The position numbers were made by a program, and so were the translations under genes. The notes under the pieces are model-generated. The model made no database searches. It had not been told where the DNA came from and saw only the letters and a list, made by a program, of their open reading frames with translations. From contig JAPKAF010000016.1 in NCBI GenBank assembly GCA_028825365.1, positions 1-33,540 on the forward strand: DNA of 33,540 nucleotides, written 5' to 3'. This DNA comes from Flavobacteriaceae bacterium. GTDB taxonomy: Bacteria; Bacteroidota; Bacteroidia; Flavobacteriales; Flavobacteriaceae. Positions 26,138-31,118 of the stretch are shown one piece after another; the first letter of the stretch is position 1; each line of letters opens with the position of its first letter.

Positions 26138-26555
26138 GACTATTTTTTTGAATTATTCTTAAAATAAGCATACCTATTCTACAAACTGCGAATGTAAAAA
26201 GTCCAAAAAGAGGGGATAAAAGTCCGACTTTAATACCTCCAGCTAAAATTGCAGGTTCTGCATTTCCAGATGCTTCGATCGCATCAAAGCCTGAGATTAA
26301 ACCTAAATACCCTCCCAAGAATCCAAGGGTTAAACCTAAAATGCTACTATCATTAATTAGTCTTAGCATTTTATTAGATAGGCTTGGGTTGGTTTTAATA
26401 TTTATAAAACCTCTTAATGTAAAATAAATAGATAGTAAAAAACAAATAAGAATTAATGACATAAACAATGCGCCACCCTCTAAAAATCTATTCAATAATG
26501 TTGCTCCTAATAATCCTGTAATTATTGCCATAATTCTAATTGTTTTTAGTTTCAT
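26124..26555 (-). CDS. TolQ/ExbB/MotA-like membrane protein, stand-alone
   Basis: A 143-residue membrane protein with about four transmembrane segments. Its second half, GFLGGYLGLISGFDAIEASG followed by PAILAGGIKVGLLSPLFGLF, closely resembles the conserved core of MotA/TolQ/ExbB proton-channel subunits (GLLGTVxGL, AFxAIxxxG, LAxGIxxALxTTxxGL). It lacks the long cytoplasmic region of ExbB, and no ExbD/TolR partner is encoded nearby. It is the first gene of the operon with the DUF2178-like protein, the XRE regulator and the oxidoreductase. Whether it conducts protons is unknown; the resemblance could also reflect a structural use of the fold. Confidence 0.65.
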   Translation of the reverse strand: MKLKTIRIMAIITGLLGATLLNRFLEGGALFMSLILICFLLSIYFTLRGFINIKTNPSLSNKMLRLINDSSILGLTLGFLGGYLGLISGFDAIEASGNAEPAILAGGIKVGLLSPLFGLFTFAVCRIGMLILRIIQKNSHDIN

Positions 26556-26568
26556 TGATTAATAATAA

Positions 26569-26586
26569 TGTAAAGTTTGTTTTACA
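26569..26586. promoter_or_regulatory. Putative operator 1 of the XRE/DUF2178 operon
   Basis: TGTAAAGTTTGTTTTACA is an inverted repeat (TGTAAA/TTTACA). Its core GTAAAGTTTGTTTTAC differs from operator 2 only by symmetric C/T changes. It lies 14 nt upstream of the TolQ-like ATG and overlaps the end of the putative -7 box. Confidence 0.7.
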
Positions 26587-26592
26587 AATATA
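26585..26592 (-). promoter_or_regulatory. -7 promoter element (TATATTTG) of the XRE/DUF2178 operon
   Basis: A perfect TAnnTTTG match on the minus strand, placed between the two palindromes. The expected -33 position falls within operator 2 and lacks an exact TTTG. Confidence 0.5.
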
Positions 26593-26607
26593 TGAAATAT
26601 TTATAAA

Positions 26608-26623
26608 GTAAAGCTTGCTTTAC
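26608..26623. promoter_or_regulatory. Putative operator 2 of the XRE/DUF2178 operon
   Basis: GTAAAGCTTGCTTTAC has perfect 7-bp arms around a TT centre and lies 38 bp from operator 1, centre to centre. It covers the expected -33 region of the minus-strand operon and is also 34 bp before the ATG of the divergent DinB-like gene, so it might affect both. Confidence 0.7.
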
Positions 26624-26657
26624 ATAAAATGTTATTATTTTTTGTTTTCTTTGTATT

Positions 26658-27176
26658 ATGAAATATTTACTAAATTCTCATCTAGAATTAAACAGAATAA
26701 AGATTTTTGCATCCATTTTAAAAATAAACTCCTCTGATTTAAATAATCATTTTAAGGGTTGGTCAATAGCTCAGCATTTATATCATTGCTGGCTAGTAGA
26801 GGAGCTAACGGAGAATTATATTAGAAAAAAGATTCTTAACCCTAAATCTATTAATAATGTTTCTGTCATTACTTATATCCGATCTTTTTTGCTCCAGCTT
26901 TTTTTTAAATTAGGTTATAAGGTGAAAGCTCCAAAGCCAACTGCCATTTTTCCTCATACTATTGATATTAATCAGTTAAACTTGGATTGGGAGAATTCCA
27001 GAAAATCTCTAGATAATTTGATAATTATTTTACATGAAATGAAATTAGAGAAAAAAGGTTTCTTCAATCATCCTGCTATTGGACGACTAAATTTATGGCT
27101 TGTCCTTAATTTCTTAGAATTTCATCTAATTCATCACATTAAGCAAATCGATAAACTCATTACTAAAATAAATTAG
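26658..27176 (+). CDS. DinB-like (YfiT/DinB superfamily) protein
   Basis: A 172-residue protein predicted to form the four-helix DinB-like bundle. The family's metal-binding histidines appear in place: H40 (with H43 near) in GWSIAQHLYHCW, and the pair H156 and H160 with HxxxH spacing in NFLEFHLIHHIKQ. The closing phrase LNLWLVLNFLEFHLIHH is close to the usual LxWxxxHxxHH ending. Related proteins are metal-dependent thiol S-transferases or have unknown roles. It is divergent from the TolQ-like operon across the twin operators, and its last 4 nt overlap the convergent dehydrogenase gene. Confidence 0.75.
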   Translation: MKYLLNSHLELNRIKIFASILKINSSDLNNHFKGWSIAQHLYHCWLVEELTENYIRKKILNPKSINNVSVITYIRSFLLQLFFKLGYKVKAPKPTAIFPHTIDINQLNLDWENSRKSLDNLIIILHEMKLEKKGFFNHPAIGRLNLWLVLNFLEFHLIHHIKQIDKLITKIN

Positions 27177-27982
27177 TTAAGTTGTTTTTTTTTATCATAT
27201 CTACCTGGAGCTAGAACCTTTACTAGTAGAGAAAATATGGTTAGCGGTGCTACTTTTAATATAAACGCAAAAACTTTGTAGGTTTTAGTAGGTATGCTAA
27301 TTGATTTTCCTTTTAATGTATCTTCTACTGCTTCAGTTGCTACTCGTAAGGCTGTTTTCTTTAAAAATACTGGTACACGATCAAATTCTTTTTTAACCCC
27401 ACTAGAGATATGAAACTCTGTGTGTGTAAAGCCTGGACAAACAGCAGTTGAAGTAATACCTTTTCTGTTATAGTTAGAATTGATAGAATCACTAAATCTG
27501 TTCATAAACGTTTTAATTGGACCATAGAGTGATTGAATTGAAGAAGGTGGCGCAAATGCTGCTACAGAAGAAATTATCATAATCCTACCCTTTTTCCTTT
27601 CTATCATTGATGGTAAAAAAAGTTTAGTTAGGGCTATCACTGAAATACCAAGTACTCTCAAGAAATTTTCCTCATCCTCCATGCTAGTTTCAGTAAAAGT
27701 TGAAGGAATTGCATATCCTGCATTATTAACTAACATTTCAACGTTATAATTATTTTTTACACAAAAGTCATAAATTTGATTTGGAGCACTTTTTTCACTT
27801 AAGTCACAGCTGATAAGATCGCATTTGACTTTGTAATCTAAAATGATTTTTTTTGAAATTTCTTGTAATCTTTCTTTTCTTCTGGCTGTTAGAATTATAT
27901 TATAGCCTTTAGAAGCTAATATTTTAGCAATTTCTAATCCTATTCCTGAAGATGAACCTGTAATTAATGCGAATTTTTCCAT
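27173..27982 (-). CDS. Short-chain dehydrogenase/reductase
   Basis: A 269-residue classical SDR. The cofactor motif TGSSSGIG is at residues 8-15, NNAG at 86-89, and the catalytic set is S139 (IISSVA), Y153 and K157 (YGPIK). The ARRKERL block after the second strand suggests NADPH preference. The C-terminal hydrophobic region (VFAFILKVAPLTIFSLLVKVLA) could attach it to the membrane, as in some lipid-acting SDRs. Substrate unknown. The CBS-pair gene upstream ends 34 nt before its ATG, and the two may be co-transcribed. Confidence 0.9.
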   Translation of the reverse strand: MEKFALITGSSSGIGLEIAKILASKGYNIILTARRKERLQEISKKIILDYKVKCDLISCDLSEKSAPNQIYDFCVKNNYNVEMLVNNAGYAIPSTFTETSMEDEENFLRVLGISVIALTKLFLPSMIERKKGRIMIISSVAAFAPPSSIQSLYGPIKTFMNRFSDSINSNYNRKGITSTAVCPGFTHTEFHISSGVKKEFDRVPVFLKKTALRVATEAVEDTLKGKSISIPTKTYKVFAFILKVAPLTIFSLLVKVLAPGRYDKKKQLN

Positions 27983-28016
27983 TCTATAAATTTATACAAT
28001 TAAATATTGTTAAAAT

Positions 28017-28481
28017 TTATTTTCTCCAATTTTGACCTTTTATTTTTAAAGCTGCTGTTATTATATCCGATCTGCTTATAATTCCGAGTATTTTATCTCC
28101 ACTCATTACTGGGAATCGTTTTCTGTTTAAGTCTAGAAATCTTGACGCCGCATCGAAAATAGTCTTATTAGGAGTTATGGTATCAACAGTTTTAGTCATA
28201 AAATTACTTACAGAGTTCTTACTAGTTGGCATATTAAAATATCTACTCTCTAAAATATGTTTCATTATGTCAGTCTCTGAAATTACTCCTACTAGTTTAC
28301 CAAATTTATTTATGACAGGTGCACCAGATATCTTATTGCTATGAAGGGTACTCATAACTAAATATATAGATTCATAGTTAAAAAATGTTATAACATTTTC
28401 ACTCATATAATCTTTGACTAATATTTGAGAATTAGTTTTTTTATGTTCTTTTTTTTTTGGACTTATGTAGTTGATAACCAT
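28017..28481 (-). CDS. Tandem CBS-domain protein
   Basis: A 154-residue protein made of a short basic N-terminus (PKKKEHKK) and two CBS domains forming one Bateman module. The first, about 24-80, has VKDYMSENVITFFNYESIYL and GAPVINKFGKLVGVISETDI; the second, about 92-148, has VSNFMTKTVDTITPNKTIFD and FPVMSGDKILGIISRSDII. Such modules bind adenosine nucleotides and regulate partner proteins. No other domain is attached, so the partner is unknown. A loose promoter match lies upstream, but it is too weak to list. Confidence 0.9.
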   Translation of the reverse strand: MVINYISPKKKEHKKTNSQILVKDYMSENVITFFNYESIYLVMSTLHSNKISGAPVINKFGKLVGVISETDIMKHILESRYFNMPTSKNSVSNFMTKTVDTITPNKTIFDAASRFLDLNRKRFPVMSGDKILGIISRSDIITAALKIKGQNWRK

Positions 28482-28587
28482 GTATATAAGTTACGAAATA
28501 ATTTAATAATATGCAAAAAGTTTAATTATAGTTATGCAGAATATTATTTATAGTTGCTATTTGAGTTTTATATTTACTTTAATTAAT

Positions 28588-28595
28588 TAATTTTG
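28588..28595 (+). promoter_or_regulatory. -7 promoter element (TAATTTTG) before the mini-Smr gene
   Basis: A TAnnTTTG match 24 nt before the ATG at 28619. The nearest upstream TTTG (28560-28563) gives a spacer of 24 nt, longer than the usual 19-21, so support is moderate. Confidence 0.35.
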
Positions 28596-28618
28596 TCTTA
28601 TTAATTTTTTACTCATTT

Positions 28619-28864
28619 ATGAATAATTTTAGTCATTACAAATTAGATCTACATGGTACATTTTACAAAGATGTAAGCACAAAGGTAGATAGGTTTATTA
28701 GTAAATGTATAGTAGAAAAGGCCCTAGAGGTTGAGATTATTACAGGAAATAGTGATCGCATGAAAGAGCTGGTTAATGAAGTTTTGTTAGAGTATAATTT
28801 AAAGAGTGAAACTCCAATCTATAACAACGGAACTCTACTAATTAATATGTTAATTAAGTTGTAA
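28619..28864 (+). CDS. Stand-alone mini-Smr domain protein
   Basis: An 81-residue protein that looks like a minimal Smr (small MutS-related) domain. It has the defining LDLHG motif (residues 9-13), a following helix rich in charges (VSTKVDRFISKCI), the strand EVEIITGNS (about 37-45) in the place of the usual IIHGKG loop, and a final strand pair with NNGTLLINMLI. The second conserved Smr motif HGxG is changed to TGNS, as also seen in short Smr proteins I recall from Bacteroidota and phages. It may act on RNA or DNA. The MutS2 protein encoded about 8 kb away lacks its Smr domain, so a functional partnership is possible but speculative. Confidence 0.72.
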   Translation: MNNFSHYKLDLHGTFYKDVSTKVDRFISKCIVEKALEVEIITGNSDRMKELVNEVLLEYNLKSETPIYNNGTLLINMLIKL

Positions 28865-28911
28865 GTCAAGATACTTAAAGTAGATGTTAGTATATTTATA
28901 AAAAAAACATT

Positions 28912-29040
28912 ATGAGTAGCGAATTCTTTGGTAATAAGAGTAAAGATAAATCCCTTGAGAAAAAAGGGGTTAAACAAAAGTTTAAAAATAGTACTTCTTT
29001 TAAAACTTCAGCAGTAAGAAAGACTGGTAGAGGTAAATAA
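28912..29040 (+). CDS. Small basic hypothetical protein (42 aa)
   Basis: A 42-codon frame from ATG 28912 to TAA 29040 in the gap between the mini-Smr gene and the hydrolase gene. The product starts MSSEFFGNKSKDKS, is rich in lysine (about a quarter of residues) and ends SAVRKTGRGK. The leader is A-rich (AAAAAAAACATT), as at other starts in this window, and the hydrolase ATG lies 5 nt after its stop. Similar basic tails occur in short flavobacterial proteins I recall only vaguely; no function can be given. Nucleic-acid or ribosome binding would suit the composition. Confidence 0.55.
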   Translation: MSSEFFGNKSKDKSLEKKGVKQKFKNSTSFKTSAVRKTGRGK

Positions 29041-29045
29041 TAAAA

Positions 29046-30137
29046 ATGAGAAATTATCTCCACTCATTATTATTTATAACCTCTTGTAATTTTGTTTTTT
29101 CACAAAACTGTGATTCTGTATCTCTTGATAATATTAGTAACCCTGGGCCTTACAATTATGAGGTTATTTTAGAAAGTGACGGAATGAGAGATGGTCCAAA
29201 TTATTATGGAGCAACTTTATACTATCCAACTAATGCCGATGGTCCGTTTGCTAGTTTAGTCCTAGTTCCAGGTTATGTTAGCCCTGAGTATACTGTTTCA
29301 TTATGGGGTCCTTTTTTGGCATCCCATGGAATTATTGTTATGACTATAGGCACTAATTCACTTACTGATTTACCTCAAGATAGGGCCGTAGCACTTTTAG
29401 ACGCTGTTCAAACACTTCAAGAAGAAAATAATCGTGAAAACTCTCCTGTTTACCAAAATATTGATTTAGATAAATTTGCCGTTGGTGGGCACTCTATGGG
29501 TGGAGGTGGAGCTCAAATTGCAGCTACTTTAAATAATAATCTAAAGTCTGTGATTAGCTTAACTCCGTGGATAGAGCCTTGGCTTATTAGTTCTGATTAT
29601 TTAAATCACTCTGTACCATTATTAATAATTAGTGGAGAAAATGACTCAACTGCTAATCCAGAGGAGCATGCGAATCTACATTATCAATATACCCCTATGT
29701 CTACTCCTAAAGCTATTTATGAAGTTCAAAATGGTAGTCACTCTGTTGGTAATTATCCTACATCAGCTAATAACTATATGGGAAAAATTGTGCTAGCGTG
29801 GTTAAGTAATTTTTTAATAGAGGATGAGTGCTATTATCCTTTATTGCTAGAAACTCCGGAGTTTGCATCTCAATATATAAACAACCTAGATTCATTCAAT
29901 TTAATTCAACAGAATTTTATCGATATATCATTTTATCCAAACCCAGTAGTTGATATCTTAACTATAAAAAGTGATTATGCATTCTCAATTAGATATAAAG
30001 TAATAAATACTCTTGGTCAACAGTTATTAGATGGCCACATAGCTCGAGGTATTTATGAAATGGATTTATCTGATCTTAAAAGTGGTTTGTATTACATTAT
30101 TATTAAAGAAAATATTTATAAATTTTTAAAAAATTAA
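29046..30137 (+). CDS. PETase/cutinase-like polyester hydrolase with T9SS tail
   Basis: A 363-residue secreted alpha/beta hydrolase with signal peptide (1-20, ending FVFSQ), catalytic domain (about 30-265) and a T9SS type-A sorting domain (about 293-363, ISFYPNPVVDIL). It follows the polyester hydrolase/cutinase pattern closely: SDGMRDGPNYYGATLYYP, PGYVSPEYTVSLWGPFLASHG with oxyanion residue Y77, and GHSMGGGG with nucleophile S150 and second oxyanion residue M151. W175 in SLTPW, D200 in GENDS and H232 in NGSHS complete the set. This is the motif set of LCC and IsPETase, and of the Bacteroidota PET hydrolases described from Aequorivita and Kaistella. Natural substrates could be plant cutin, PHA-like polyesters or lipids; plastic activity is only a possibility. 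Confidence 0.88.
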   Translation: MRNYLHSLLFITSCNFVFSQNCDSVSLDNISNPGPYNYEVILESDGMRDGPNYYGATLYYPTNADGPFASLVLVPGYVSPEYTVSLWGPFLASHGIIVMTIGTNSLTDLPQDRAVALLDAVQTLQEENNRENSPVYQNIDLDKFAVGGHSMGGGGAQIAATLNNNLKSVISLTPWIEPWLISSDYLNHSVPLLIISGENDSTANPEEHANLHYQYTPMSTPKAIYEVQNGSHSVGNYPTSANNYMGKIVLAWLSNFLIEDECYYPLLLETPEFASQYINNLDSFNLIQQNFIDISFYPNPVVDILTIKSDYAFSIRYKVINTLGQQLLDGHIARGIYEMDLSDLKSGLYYIIIKENIYKFLKN

Positions 30138-30152
30138 TACTTAATATTACAT

Positions 30153-30701
30153 ATGAAAACTTTATTCTTTTTACTTATACCTTCGATTATGTTTAGTCAA
30201 ACTTATGAAACTCAGAAATACACCCTAGTATCCAAATCAGATAATTTTGAAATTAGATATTATCCAAAATCATTAAAAGCGAGAGTAGTTTCAAACGCAA
30301 ATTCTAATAATAACTTCATGAAACTATTTAGGTACATTAGTGGGAATAACGAAGAGCAAAACAAGATTTCAATGACTACTCCAGTGTATATGAATAATGA
30401 TTCTGTTGGTAGTTCAATGGACTTTGTAATGCCTAGTAAATTTGATTTAAATAATATATATAAGCCCAGTGATAATGATGTTAAAATTATAGAATCTAAA
30501 GCTGGTTATTTTGCAAGTTTTAAATATGGGGGGTACTCTAATTCCTCTAAAGTTGAAAACTACACTAACAAGTTATATAAAATATTAGAAGATAAAAATA
30601 TAGAACACAAAGGGAATCCATCATATGTCTCGTACAACAGCCCTTACAAATTTTTTAGTAGAAGGAATGAAATTATTGTTGAAATAAAATATACAGAATA
30701 G
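30153..30701 (+). CDS. SOUL-family haem-binding-like protein, secreted
   Basis: A 182-residue protein with a signal peptide (about 1-16, ending MFSQ) and one SOUL domain. Family landmarks in order are YETQKYTLVSKSDNFEIRYYP, FMKLFRYISGNNEEQNKISMTTPV, SMDFVMPSKF, and the closing YNSPYKFFSRRNEIIVEI. SOUL proteins bind haem or related tetrapyrroles in some organisms, but their bacterial role is unclear. It lies 15 nt after the hydrolase gene and probably shares its transcript. It converges with the plug-domain lipoprotein gene, leaving only 10 nt between stops and no room for a conventional terminator. Confidence 0.88.
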   Translation: MKTLFFLLIPSIMFSQTYETQKYTLVSKSDNFEIRYYPKSLKARVVSNANSNNNFMKLFRYISGNNEEQNKISMTTPVYMNNDSVGSSMDFVMPSKFDLNNIYKPSDNDVKIIESKAGYFASFKYGGYSNSSKVENYTNKLYKILEDKNIEHKGNPSYVSYNSPYKFFSRRNEIIVEIKYTE

Positions 30702-30711
30702 CTTTTTATTA

Positions 30712-31116
30712 TTATTGACTAGATTTCATTTTAATAACTATAGCTCCTCCTCGCCCTTGTCCTCCGTATCTGTTTGCAGCACTCATTGATTTTAAAATCA
30801 CAATACTTTTAATATTTTGTGGATTAATAAAACTAGGATACTGTGTGTAGACTTGTCCATCTATATCGAATATTGCATAAGCTGGATTATTTATAGACAT
30901 TGTTCCTCCCCTGATAACAAACCTTGGGTTTGAATTTACCATATTAGCTCCCTCTACTTTTACACCAGGAAATTTACCTATAATTACATCTGCTAATGTG
31001 GTGGCGCCAGGAGAAATCCCAAAACCAGAGCTTTTAATTCTATTTGAAGTATCAATTGATGAGGTTTTACAACTAAAGAAAAATGTTAGTATAGAAATTA
31101 GTAATATTCTTTTCAT
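30712..31116 (-). CDS. Stand-alone TonB plug-domain lipoprotein
   Basis: A 134-residue lipoprotein (signal ending TFFFSC, C16) whose mature part is a TonB-dependent-receptor plug domain without any barrel. ATTLADVIIGKFPGVKVEG, then FVIRGGTMSINNPAYAIFDIDG, then NPQNIKSIVILKSMSAANRYG and GRGGAIVIKMK match position by position the plug of the SusC protein in this window (IRGTSSFVNSNPLYVIDG, ILKDASAAAIYGSRAANGVVIITTKSG). It starts 2 nt after the stop of the subtilisin-like protease gene, so the two are surely in one operon. A soluble plug might compete for or modulate a receptor, or be an accessory binding protein; this is inference. Confidence 0.82.
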   Translation of the reverse strand: MKRILLISILTFFFSCKTSSIDTSNRIKSSGFGISPGATTLADVIIGKFPGVKVEGANMVNSNPRFVIRGGTMSINNPAYAIFDIDGQVYTQYPSFINPQNIKSIVILKSMSAANRYGGQGRGGAIVIKMKSSQ

Positions 31117-31118
31117 AA

